From assembly GCA_013350335.1 (NCBI GenBank), contig CM023541.1:62561413-62625412 (forward strand): a DNA stretch of 64,000 bases, given 5' to 3'. The notes beneath the pieces are model-generated. The model was not told the origin of the DNA. It saw only the letters and a list, made by a program, of their open reading frames with translations, and made no database searches. The position numbers and the translations under genes are program-made. Below are positions 37,565 to 48,008 of this stretch, in pieces; positions within the stretch are counted from its first letter, which is position 1; the number at the start of each line of letters is the position of its first letter. The DNA comes from Chimonanthus salicifolius (Eukaryota > Streptophyta > Magnoliopsida > Laurales > Calycanthaceae).

Positions 37565-38757
37565 AGTACAACTAGATAAATAGCTTAGGGGCCCTAGAAA
37601 GTGGATCCACATGTATACCAGTACAAAAAATGTCACTTCACACCATAGACATTTTATATACACACGACACAAGGCTGGGAGGTTAGTTTCAGAGAGGAAC
37701 TAAAGGACACTCACAGGGTCACAGTCGTTCTTTATACCACTAGGTGACAATCTCAACTGCTAATGGAGCTCCTGCAATGACATGATTGTCATTGCTGTGA
37801 AAATACTTGTCGATTTGTGCAAGACTCGAGTGAACATCCGACAGCAGAATCAAGCCCTACAAAATGGTAATGGATATTAATAATATCATTAAATTCACAA
37901 TGCCTATACCACATGTACAAATATCAAATGCAAATGTACCAAGCTTGCTGCAGCGCTGGCCTTCCCATGTTCTTTATTCTTGAAAAGCCAACTTCCTGCA
38001 GAACCACACTCGAAGATTATGATGGGACAGTCATCAACTTATACTGCATGAAGGGAACAGAATGAGAATTCAGTGCATACAAGGGATTACCATGACTTAA
38101 AAATTACTAAGCTCTACCTGACCAAAACCTGCATTCACAAATGCATTTACAAAGGTAGCAGCTAAGTTCTGTCTAGCTGAATCAACACTGGCACCAGCAC
38201 TTGCCCGACCATCAATCAAGTGGGCCTGATTAAACAAAGCAAGCACATCACAGAAGACAAAGACATAATCTTAGTTACAATCTATTCACCTCAAAAAAAG
38301 TAAGAATTAAAAATATATCAAGTAACATCTGACTAGGACCCTAGTGCAGAGAGTATTATGAGATTTTGAAGACATCCACAACAAACATTTAAATGAACCT
38401 AAGCACTCAGCTCGAATATGGAGAGCTCAATTACTACTAGATACAGCACAGATACATATGCAAACTGGTCACATATGTGATCCTTTTGATGATTAGAAAA
38501 TATCATTGGATTAAACCAACCACCATAAAATGGCATGCCCCAAATTTCATCAGATTAGAGAGAGATTCATGATGCTTATCTATGGAGTCTAATGGGATCT
38601 AGTACACAAAATGCATGAAGTCTATCACATGGTATAATTTTTTCCCATGTAGCTATGGAGTGGCTGTATTAGTGGTAGCAGCAGCAATTACCTTGTAGAT
38701 ATCTTCAGGTGATTTTGGTTCCATGACCTCAATGTCCCGAGCAAGAGTAAGATACCC

Positions 38758-38780
38758 TCAACACTGGCACCAGCACTTGC
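38758..38780. repeat. 23-bp templated copy at the duplication breakpoint
   Basis: The 23 bases starting TCAACACTGGCACC are identical to 38182-38204, which lie about 570 bp away inside an exon of the same pseudogene. They sit exactly where similarity to the parental copy (60929) ends. Confidence 0.93.
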
Positions 38781-38934
38781 AACTTGCTATAGTAAATAAA
38801 GATAACTGTCTGCCATTTGAACAGATTTGGAACCTACCAGGTGGCCATTTTCAACCTTAAGACCATATCAAAATCATTTGTGACCTTCTAAATTCTTATC
38901 TTTAGCTCTAAACTAAAGCACAAACATATAAAAC

Positions 38935-39373
38935 CATTGTCATCAGAACCAGACCGAACCGCGGCTGAACCGCCTCTGCGGTTCGGTCCAGGTAAAAAAC
39001 CAGCTGGCAGGTCAAAACCATGGTTTTATCCGGTTTTGACACCAAAACCGTAAACCATGAACCGCGGTTCATGTGTTTGAAATTTTTTTTATTCTTTATT
39101 TTTAAATTTTCCCCTTAAAAAATGTGTATATTTGAAATACAAAAGTTTATTACTATTTATATCCCATATATTTCACCATTTTGGTATATTACTTAGAGTT
39201 TCAATGTTATTTTTAATATTTATATTAATATTATTGGTAAAACATGTTTTACTTAATATTATATATAATATTTATATTATTTTTAATACTTGACCGACTT
39301 TGACCGCGGTCGAACCCGGTTGAACCCTGACCTCCTCGAAGACGGTTCGGTACACGGTCCGGTTCTGATAACA
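38935..39373. mobile_element. MULE-type MITE, copy a
   Basis: The ends (TGTCATCAGAACCAGACCG and, inward from the right, TGTTATCAGAACCGGACCG) match those of the copies at 40339 and 41788. The interior has GAACCGCGG/CCGCGGTT-type inverted tracts and an AT-rich centre. One terminus has mutated. It is the outer left member of a MITE-gene-MITE-gene-MITE array. Confidence 0.85.
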
Positions 39374-39874
39374 CAATAAGGTACCAATTAATATGATGAC
39401 TTAGAGAGTGATGCTTGGTATGATAAAGCTTAATCAACAATAACACTCTAGCATTGATGGGCATATTGATCTTAGTTTTAAAAAGCAAACAAGAGTAGAA
39501 GTCAGATTCTTTTTACAGGAAAAAAAAAAGTGGATCTGAACGAACTTTAGAAACTTACATGTATACTATGTCGAATTAAGATACATAATTCCAATCACCG
39601 TCGCCAACGCTAAGATCAATAGACTTAGCACTAGTGGCGATAAGAGCATGCGAATGCTGTGATATATTATAGTATTCTCTTCTTCTTATGCACTTCAGTA
39701 CAGAATAAGATGATTCTGGCCGGTCCAGAATCAACCTCCAAAGATTGGAGCATTTGCTGTTTGATACTGTAGCGACGGATAATTAGGGTCAATGTTGAAC
39801 CAAATATGAAAGTTTGTATGCAGGAGAAGGTGATGAGAATCCACCCTTTGAAAGGACTATTTCCTTAAACTATA

Positions 39875-40201
39875 TTAAAAATAACAAAAAAAAGCGATGG
39901 GGAAACCGACATTGTTGAGGTGGTATGGTATTGGAGCAGATAGTCTACTCTCTTCTTCTTCTAAAAACTCACGTGCATGTTTTTCGGTGGGATTCACCAA
40001 CACTTCAATTTTTTTCTTCTTGGGATGTTCTTCAGAATCGGCTTCGCTTTTATTATTTTCTTCTTCAATCTCTGAAAGATGTTCTTCAGAATCGGCTTCG
40101 CTTTTATTATTTTCTTCTTCAATCTCTAAAAGATGTTCTCTATCTTCAACACTTTCCACTTCAATCAGATTCTTTTTCTCCAATATCTCCAACATATCCA
40201 T
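39875..40201 (-). pseudogene. Putative small membrane protein, copy 1, truncated by frameshift
   Basis: Near-identical to copy 2 over the first 100 codons, including the 18-residue repeat. The A tract is 8 long here (39885-39892 region) instead of 13. The frame shifts inside the first hydrophobic segment and stops after FFCYF. The downstream sequence matching the rest of copy 2 is still present to about 39660. It may be a pseudogene or a short variant. Confidence 0.5.
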
Positions 40202-40338
40202 ATCGAGAGTGACGAGGACGAAAGGATTAGCTAGAGATAGAGGGGGTGAGGATACTTAGGGTATTGCTAGCGGGGAAGAAGACACGACAGAATTAGTATT
40301 AGGTCGAGGACACTTGAGGTTTTAAGGGTTTTGCCTAG

Positions 40339-40807
40339 TGTTATCAGAACCGGACCGAACCGCGGCTGAACCGGCAGTTCATCCGTAACCGCGTGGTCTG
40401 CTGTTCGGTCCTGGGTAAAAAATCGGTTGGCGGTCAAAACCACATAAAACCGGTCAAAACCGCTGTTTTATGCTGTTTTGACACCAAAACCGTGAACCAT
40501 GAACCGTGAACCGCGGTTCATGTATTTGAATTTTTTTTAATTTTCCCCTTAAAAAATGTGTATATTTGAAATATAAAAGTTTATTACTATTTCTATCCAA
40601 TATATTTCACCATTTTGGTATATTACTTAGAGTTTCAATGTTATTTTTAATATTTATATTAATATTATTGCTAAAACATGTTTTACTTAATATTATATAT
40701 AATATTTATATTATTTTAATACTTGACCAGCTTTGACCGCGGTCGAACCCAGGTTGAACCCTGACCCCCTCGAAGACGGTTCGGTACACGGTCCAGTTCT
40801 GATAACA
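40339..40807. mobile_element. MULE-type MITE, copy b (central)
   Basis: About 469 bp, with termini TGTTATCAGAACCGGACCG and its near complement. Its left flank (TTTTGCCTAG) equals that of copy c, and its right flank (CACAATAAGGTACC) equals that of copy a. This is expected for a recombinant formed by unequal crossing-over between the outer two. Confidence 0.88.
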
Positions 40808-41099
40808 CAATAAGGTACCAATTAATATGATGACTTAGAGAGTGATGCTTGGTATGATAAAGCTTAATCAACAATAACACTCTAGCATTGATGGGCATAT
40901 TGATCTTAGTTTTAAAAAGCAAACAAGAGTGGAAGTCGGATTCTTTTTACAGGAAAAAAAAAAGTGGATCTGAACGAACTTTAGAAACTTACGTGTATAC
41001 TATGTCGAATTAAGATACATAATTCCAATCACCGTCGCCAACGCCAAGATCAATAGACTTAGCACAGTGGCGATAAGAGCATGCGAATGCTGTGATATA

Positions 41100-41639
41100 T
41101 TATAGTATTCTCTTCTTCTTATGCACTTCAGTACAGAATAAGATGATTCTGGCCGGTCCAGAATCAACCTCTAAAGATTGGAGCATTTGCTGCTTGATAC
41201 TGTAGCAACGGATAATTAGGGTCAATGCTGAACCAAATATGAAAGTTTGTACGCAGGAGAAGGCGATGAGAACCCACCCTTTGAAAGGACTATTTCCTAA
41301 AACTATATTAAAAATAACAAAAAAAAAAAAAGCGATGGGGAAACCGACATTGTTGAGGTGGTATGGTATTGGAGCAGATAGTCTACTCTCTTCTCCTTCT
41401 AAAAACTCACGTGCGTGTTTTTCGGTGGGATTCACCAACACTTCAATTTTTTTCTTCTTGGGATGTTCTTCAGAATCGGCTTCGCTTTTATTATTTTCTT
41501 CTTCAATCTCTGAAAGATGTTCTTCAGAATCGGCTTCGCTTTTATTATTTTCTTCTTCAATCTCTAAAAGATGTTCTCTATCTTCAACACTTTCCACTTC
41601 AATCAGATTCTTTTTCTCCAATATCTCCAACATATCCAT
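41100..41639 (-). CDS. Putative small membrane protein, duplicated gene, copy 2
   Basis: A 179-codon frame starts MDMLEILEKKNLIEVE. Residues about 20-65 are acidic and hold an 18-residue tandem repeat (SEIEEENNKSEADSEEHL type; a 54-bp DNA repeat). Then come a KKKK cluster, a HAREFLE segment and two hydrophobic stretches (FPIAFFFFVIFNIVLG and VLIAFSCVQTFIFGSALTLI) that look like membrane helices with a short GNSPFKGW loop. The C-terminus is KKKRIL. I do not recognise the family. A 13-A tract at 41319-41331 sets the frame just inside the first hydrophobic segment, so length errors there would change the protein. It lies between two MITE copies. Function is unknown; an internal membrane location is inferred. 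Confidence 0.5.
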   Translation of the reverse strand: MDMLEILEKKNLIEVESVEDREHLLEIEEENNKSEADSEEHLSEIEEENNKSEADSEEHPKKKKIEVLVNPTEKHAREFLEGEESRLSAPIPYHLNNVGFPIAFFFFVIFNIVLGNSPFKGWVLIAFSCVQTFIFGSALTLIIRCYSIKQQMLQSLEVDSGPARIILFCTEVHKKKRIL

Positions 41640-41787
41640 ATAGAGAGTGACGAGGACAAAAGGATTGGCTAGAGATAGAGGGGCTAGAGATAGAGGGGGT
41701 GGGACACTTAGGGTATTGCTAGCGGGAAAGAAGACACGACAGAATTAGTATTAGGTCGAGGACACTTGAGGTTTTAAGGGTTTTGCC

Positions 41788-42284
41788 TAGTGTTATCAGA
41801 ACCGGACCGAACCGCGGCTGAACCGGCGGTTCATCCATAACCGCGTGGTCTGCGGTTCAGTCCGGGTAAAAAATCGGCTGTCAAAACCGCATAAAACCGG
41901 TCAAAACCGCGGTTTTATGTGGTTTTGACACCAAAACCGTGAACCGTGGTTCATGTGTTTGAAATTTTTTAATTATTTTTTTAATTATTTTTAATTTTTT
42001 TTTAAATTTTCCCCTTAAAAAATGTGTATATTTGAAATATTAAAGTTTATTACTATTTCTGTCCCATATATTTCACCATTTTGGTATATTACTCAGAGTT
42101 TGAATGTTATTTTTAATATTTATATTAATATTATTGGTAAAACATGTTTTACTTAATATTATATATAATATTTATATTATTTTAATACTTGACCAGCTTT
42201 GACCGGCTTTGACCGCAGTCGAACCTGGTTGAACCCTGACCTCCTCGAAGACGGTTCGGTACACGGTCCGGTTCTGATAACATT
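41788..42284. mobile_element. MULE-type MITE, copy c, with 9-bp target duplication
   Basis: Termini TAGTGTTATCAGAACCGG and, inward, AATGTTATCAGAACCGG. The 9-bp direct repeat GGTTTTGCC flanks it at 41779-41787 and 42285-42293. The 9-bp site points to Mutator-like transposase mobilisation. It is about 497 bp and non-coding. Confidence 0.85.
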
Positions 42285-42293
42285 GGTTTTGCC

Positions 42294-42720
42294 AACGGCG
42301 TCGGGGACTTTTTATTTTTTATTTTCCATTTATTTAATGATTATCATTATATTATTGAAATAATATAAGTATTTTATTTAGGAATTAAGGATATCTAAGT
42401 AATTTAGAATTTAAATTAATTTATTATTATTCTATTTAAATTTGTAATACTTATATTATATTAAATTAATTTAAAACTGCAAATCAATTAAATTTTTAAC
42501 TAATTTGAATTTAACTAAAAAATTAAATTCATTTAATTAAAATCCAATCATTACAATATAATGATTGTATCAACCAATAATTCAGCCCATATGTTGCATG
42601 TTGAGTTACAAATATCGCCTGTACGATATTGGCTGTGCTGTATAGTTGATATATCGGCCAAATATCAGCCAATATTTGACCCATATTGGGATAATATCGA
42701 TCAATATTTTGAATAAATTC
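42294..42720. other. Non-coding interval with ATATCGGCC-type repeats
   Basis: The stretch just past the MITE (CAACGGCGTCGGGGAC) is probably the original upstream region of the duplicated gene. Around 42610-42700 are several CGATATTGGC/GCCAATAT motifs. No gene is seen. Confidence 0.4.
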
Positions 42721-43470
42721 TAAAAATTAGAAAAAAAGACACATTTTTAAGTTTAATTTTTTTATTCAGAAAAAATATAAAAACGACGGATACATTGGCC
42801 CTCCCAATTTTTGAACCCCTAGTTGGATGCAATATCAACCAATACATCTCCTCTTATATATAAAATTTGGAAAATTTTAATATAAAAAAATACACTATTT
42901 ATGATTTCAAGATAATTTTTTTTAAAATACTCCACTAATCATCGAATTCTTTACAAGGCTTCCTACACAACAGGTAAGTTTGGACCTTTTAAAGTGAATT
43001 GAAAATCAAATTCATAATTCTTACTTTATATATATGTTGAAATGAATTTAAATTTAATATAAATACAATTAAAGATGAGGATATTTTGGATAAATTGCAA
43101 AAAGTTGAAAAAAGAAAAAAAAAACAAGCACCTTGTTTTGAGCTTAATTTTTTATTCAGAAAAATTTTAAAAACAAAAAAACGGCGGATATATTGGCCCT
43201 CCCAATTTTTGAACCCCTAGTTGGAGGCAATATCAACCAATACATCTCCTCTTATATATAAATTTTGGAAAATTTTAATAAAAAAATGCACTATTTATGA
43301 TTGTAAGATAATTCTTTTTTAAAATATTCCACTAATCATCGAATTCTCTACAAGTCTTCCTACACAACTGGTAAATTTGGACCTTTTAAAGTGAAGTGAG
43401 AATCGAATTCAGAATTCTTACTTTATCTATATCTTGGAATGAATTTAAATTTAATATAAATACAATTCAT
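42721..43470. repeat. 390-bp tandem duplication
   Basis: The segment containing ATTCAGAAAAA at 42764 and TTGGCCCTCCCAATTTTTGA recurs at 43154 onward, a period of about 390 bp. Both units end near AATATAAATACAATT. They differ by scattered substitutions and small indels. Confidence 0.85.
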
Positions 43471-43499
43471 GGGATGAGGATAAGTAAAAAAATGTCTTA

Positions 43500-45380
43500 T
43501 CAAATTTAAACCATTCAATTTACTATTGAATTGCAGCCTACTCTTCTTCCTCCTTATTTATGTTGCCAAAGCCAGGGAGAAATGGGGTGGAAATGGAATC
43601 TTCACCCATTCACCAAAATGATTTCATATTTATAAATTGATACATTCTAGGCATGAGAGAAAATCAGTTAGTATTTGAGTTATAGTTATTAATTTCATTT
43701 CATTTAGGCACAAGTTCCAAATAAAATGCTTCATTTCATTTGGTTTTCTTACCAAGACAAATTAAAAAAAAAAAAAATGCAATCCTGTCAACAAAATATG
43801 GCACATTTCAGCTAAATAAGTATAACTACTTTTCTACTTATTCTTAATTTAATCTGTTTTTTTCTTCGTCCATTAGTAACTAGATTTTTGTAATTCTATG
43901 ATTTTGATATAACTTATCATTTATTTATTTTTATAATTATTTCTATTTTTTAATTTTCCAATAGATATTTTTAAATATTTTAAATTTACCATAACTTGTA
44001 TTTTCCCTGAAATGCTGCACGACTCTAAATTTTGACGAGCCAAAGCCCATTGGGGACACGTCCACTGTCAGACCACAAATAGTAAATTAAAATTTTTTGA
44101 ATGTATAATAAGTAGTTGGCTCATAGAACATACTTAAAAATTTAAACATAATTTGTTGATACTAGATCGATAGATTACTTTAATAATGAAATTAATAATA
44201 GTACTTGCAATTCTAAAATTTACAAAAAAACATAATCTTCAAGTGACAATGGTATTTTAGTAATCAATCTACACATGTTGAGTACAGAACTAATAAGGGG
44301 AGTGGCCCTTTTGGTGTTGAGGGGACTTGATCCCAAGACTTCCAACAAACAAGCGTGAGAATTGACCATCAAACTAACCCCTCAAAATTATTTACACTTT
44401 GCTCCTAGTCGTAGTTAGTTGTAATTAGAGCACCAATGTCTAAAAAATTATAATTAATCTTATAATATTTAATATAATTCTAGAATGGTTGATTTGACAG
44501 TTAAGATGCTCACTTTAGGAAGTAAAGTTTTGAGTTGAATTCGTGCTCAACTCCTCCAAACCACTTCACATGGAGTTACTCCGTATCAATTTACGCAGAG
44601 TGTATATGGATATGCATACTCGTGAGATTAGTCTCACTTAATTTGAGGTGAGAATACTCGTTACAAAAAAGGCTCCATTTAAAAAATTAAAACTACAAAA
44701 TGGGACAATTGGAAAAAAAAGATTCACAATTTAGCATTGCAGATATGAATAGCAATTTTTGACCCAATCCAACTTCGAAAATTTGAATTTAATTCATTCA
44801 CGACTTTTCTGATACTCGTTCATAATAAATTTAGACCGGACTGGATAGAGAAATCTTGGACTCAAACTCAACTATAATTCTAATTGAAGTAAAAAAATCA
44901 TTTAAACACTCTATTTCTTATCTGTTGGTTTTATCTATATTTTCACTCTAATTTCAAAAAAACCTTTTTTTATTATCTCCACTTTTCACAGTACAATGGT
45001 CTAATATGAAAGAAAAGTCTTCTTGTCTTTTATTTTTTTATTAAAATTTCATTTTATTTATAAATTTTTTTATATATAAAAATTAGTTCAAAATGACCAA
45101 ATCGAGTCAAATAAGTTCATTAGTTAAAAAATTAAGATCAAATCAAGTTAAATATTAAATAATATTATGGTCGGTTTGGAATTTGCCGTGTCTTGTTCTT
45201 GACTTGACCAAGTCTACCAAGTGGCTACTTTACGTGATGAAAATTTGGTTAGACATCAATGCCATGACTCAAGTAGTTGAGCCTTTGTGATATGAATATT
45301 TGAACTAAGCATTTAAGCCCATGCAATGCACGGTGTAGAGAAAAAAGTTAAAAATAGTAATAAATTATAAATGATAAAAA
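43500..45380. other. AT-rich intergenic interval with weak SINE-like remnants
   Basis: No exon is recognised. At 44300-44395 (minus) a TAGTTTGATGGT and GGGATCAAGTCCC pair looks like worn pol III A and B boxes. At about 44480-44685 (plus) a GAGATTAGTCTCAC motif and an A-rich end resemble a SINE 3' region. Confidence 0.35.
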
Positions 45381-45384
45381 TAAT

Positions 45385-45870
45385 TGATATATATTTTTTA
45401 AAGATTGGTTGGTTAATTATTCAAAAGAAAGGATAAGCACAGAAATATAGAAAGAAACCCACAGCCCATGCCAGGCAAAAACAAACCTACAACTCAGGGG
45501 AAGATGAGTGTAAAGGGCCGTTCAAGGGCCAAACACAAGACCGAAAGAAGCCCTCAATCCAGGCCAGGCATTTAAAACAGAAACAGCCTACAAATAACGA
45601 TCTAAAGCCCATGACAAGCCCAGATATGCTGGCGAAAACACCAATCAGAAACAACAACAGGAGGACGTGGAAGATGCCCAAAACAGCCAGCCAACAAAGC
45701 AGGATCCCACATAAGCCCACATCCTAGGCCTGGATCACAACTATAAACTGCCATGGATGAAAGCAAAGATACTTCATCTGATGTCCTTGTTGGATCCACA
45801 ACAGTCTGAATATCTAAAGTTGAATTGAATAACTTGATCAGGTAAATGACATCCTGAAAATTCAAAAGCC
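45385..45870 (-). other. Uncharacterised open frames, possibly transposon 3' region
   Basis: Minus-strand frames 45602-45865 and 45487-45720 are open. The first begins just after an acceptor-like TTTTCAG and reads DVIYLIKLFNSTLDIQTVVD. With in-frame stops it can be extended upstream to about 46150 (FIELFDSSLTMCDLF). I do not recognise a family. The low end, near 45385-45440, resembles a LINE 3' UTR. It could be a broken gene or transposon sequence. Confidence 0.25.
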
Positions 45871-46530
45871 AGTTGTCTTTTTGAGTATGAGTTGGAAGCC
45901 AGAATTTAAGTTACAATAAAACACGAATGCGAGAAAGTATCCTAGCATTATACCGTGAACCAATTATTAAAGCATCGCCAACAAAATAAAGCTAAATCCG
46001 ACCCACGAGATAGCTTGGAACAGGAGAAAGTAGTTCATAACCTGAAAATTTGTGAGTGAATAAATCACACATTGTGAGAGAAGAGTCAAATAGTTCAATA
46101 AAAGCAGAAAAATCAGTATCTGATGAAACTGACCAGGAAATAATTAAATTCGACAGTGCTACTAATTTGTTGTTCTGTCTGAGTAATAAATTATAAAGGT
46201 TTAATCAGCATAGATTTTGTTAACAGGAAAAAAAAAAAAAAAAGACAATCGAAAAACAAGTCAATGGCAACGAAATCAGGATTGATAGTAACACACCTGT
46301 GCTTTTAATAGAGGGGTTGTTATGTCCTCTCCAACATTTATAACGGTGTCCTCAACAACCTACATACAATGCATGGTATATAATTCAATAAAAACCCCAG
46401 AAACATAAAGGTGGGGAGGAAAGGTGGGGGAGGTTCACAACAACAAAAGGTTGACATTGAAATTCAATCTTCTGTTCAGCGAAATTAAAGATTTCCCTTC
46501 CACTTAGCCTTCCAAGAGCAATTGTTAAAA

Positions 46531-48008
46531 CTTATTATTTCTTTCTAACTGCATATCAATGTAATACTAAGATGTCAATTTTATTCATATTATAATATAT
46601 GTAGGACGCTCATTTAGACACCAGGTTTTTCTGGTAGGAGACACCAGTTTTTGAATTTTTGGACGATTTTTTAGTTCATTTTTCACTCCCTTCGAACGAT
46701 TTACTGCACATTCGAATCGATCCCTTTTGCTCTCCCGCGTTTTATCCTTCGAATGATTTTTTACTTGATTTTTCATTTCCTTCGAATGATTCGACTGCAC
46801 AGTGGAATCATTCGAAGGATTTTTCAGTTCCTTCAAATGATTCCACTGTGCAGTGGAATCGTTCGAAGGATCATAAGATCCTTCAAATGAATCTGTTTGC
46901 AGCTACAGTAAAATCCTTTAAAAAAATTTATACAGTAAAATATCTTCTAAAATTTTAAAGTTATTTTTTAAGCACTGTGTATTTTCAAAATTTCTAAAAT
47001 TAAATATCCAGACTAATTACGATAATCTGATAAAAATACTTTAAGACTTCAAGGTCATTTGACGTTCTCAAATACTTAAAACACAGTGTTTTACAAATAA
47101 GGGTATTCCTCAGCTGTGTCAAAAATATATTTAGGAATGCCAGACGACCTTAAAGTCTTAAAGTATTTTTATCATGCTATCGTAATTAGTCCAGATATTC
47201 AATTTGAGAAATTTTAAAAATACATAGTGCTTAAAAAATAACTTTTTAAATAATAAAATCTCCTTTAAATCTTTAAAGTTATTTTTTAAGCACTGTGTAT
47301 TTTTAAAATTTCTCAAATTGAATATCTGGACTAATTACGATAGCATGATAAAAATACTTTAAGACTTCAAGGTCGTTTGATATTCCTAAATATATTTTTG
47401 ACACAGCTGAGGGATACCTTTATTTGTAAAACACTGTGTTTTAAGTATTTAGGAATATCAAACGACCTTAAATTCTTAAAGTATTTTTATCAGATTATTG
47501 TAATTAGTCTGGATATTTAATTTTAGAAATTTTGGAAATACACAGTGCTTAAAAAATAACTTTAAAATTTTAGAAGACGTTTTACTGTATAAATTTTTTT
47601 AAAGGATTTTACTGTAGCTGCAAACAGATTCATTTATGATCCTTCGCACAGTAGAATCGTGGGAAGGAATTGAAAAATCAACTGAAAAATCTTTCGAATC
47701 ATAGTCGAATCGTACGAAGGAACTGAAAAATCAAGTGAAAAATCGTTCGAAGGATAAAACGCGGGAGGGCAAAAGGGATCGATTTGAGTGTGCAGTGAAT
47801 CGTTCGAAGGGAGTGAAAAATGAACTAAAAAATCGTCCGAATGATAAAACGCAGAAGGGCAAAACCGTAATTTCTCCTCAAAATAAAAAAACTGGTGTCT
47901 CCTAACAGAAAAACCTGGTGTCTAAATGGGCGTCCTACATATATCATAATATGAATAAAATTTACATCTTAGTATTACATTGATATGCAGTTAGAAAGAA
48001 ATAATAAG
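46531..48008. repeat. 1.48-kb palindrome with alternating inverted units (family A)
   Basis: The ends pair as a long inverted repeat, from CTTATTATTTCTTTCTAACT at the left to its complement ending at 48008. The arms include GTAGGACGC, GACACCAGG and many TTCGAACGATT-like motifs. The core has four copies of the same roughly 115-bp unit as 23925-25209, alternating in orientation (forward near 46965 and 47280, inverted near 47130 and 47440). No target-site duplication is visible at the outermost ends. It lies between remnants of the SNARE gene. Confidence 0.88.

Larger units (their letters stand above)
25643..38757. repeat. Segmental duplication, copy 1 (derived)
   Basis: Matches 52774-60929 in the same orientation, from CAAATTCAACCCAGATATGC to GATACCCT. 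The similarity is high and is broken mainly by two insertions in this copy: a MITE at 26276-26791 and a Copia element at 33087-37564. Removing these and their target duplications leaves about 8.1 kb, against 8.16 kb in copy 2. It contains the 3' part of RPN1 and about 4.7 kb of downstream non-coding sequence. The high-coordinate end falls inside an RPN1 exon and carries a 23-bp templated insertion. Confidence 0.95.
30347..38757 (-). pseudogene. RPN1 (26S proteasome regulatory subunit) 5'-truncated pseudogene
   Basis: Exon by exon this matches the 3' part of the RPN1 gene at 56999-60929, with the same intron positions. It lacks a promoter and all exons upstream of 60929. Disabling changes are many. 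The stop TAG is now TGG at 30350-30352. A TAA lies at 30579-30581 in an exon that also has an extra base near 30651. Indels sit near 32388 and 32421, in the exon equivalent to 58962-59183. The exon at 37940-38043 is one base short. A Copia element sits in one intron. The retained introns show a DNA-level duplication rather than a retrocopy. It cannot encode a functional subunit. Confidence 0.95.
39374..41787. repeat. About 1.43-kb tandem duplication of gene plus MITE
   Basis: Interval 39374-40338 matches 40808-41787. The two are separated by the central MITE and bounded by outer MITEs, giving MITE-gene-MITE-gene-MITE from 38935 to 42284. Confidence 0.92.

Noticed and set aside
38938..42282. 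TGTTATCAG...CTGATAACA units read as LTRs of a small LTR retrotransposon (LTR-internal-LTR-internal-LTR)
   Set aside because: There is no primer-binding site or polypurine tract next to the units, the inverted ends are about 19 bp, and copy c has a 9-bp target duplication. A MULE-type MITE fits better.
38935..42285. CATTG at both outer edges as a 5-bp duplication of one large composite transposon
   Set aside because: The 9-bp GGTTTTGCC duplication around copy c explains the right edge better; a 5-bp match is weak and overlaps the element ends.
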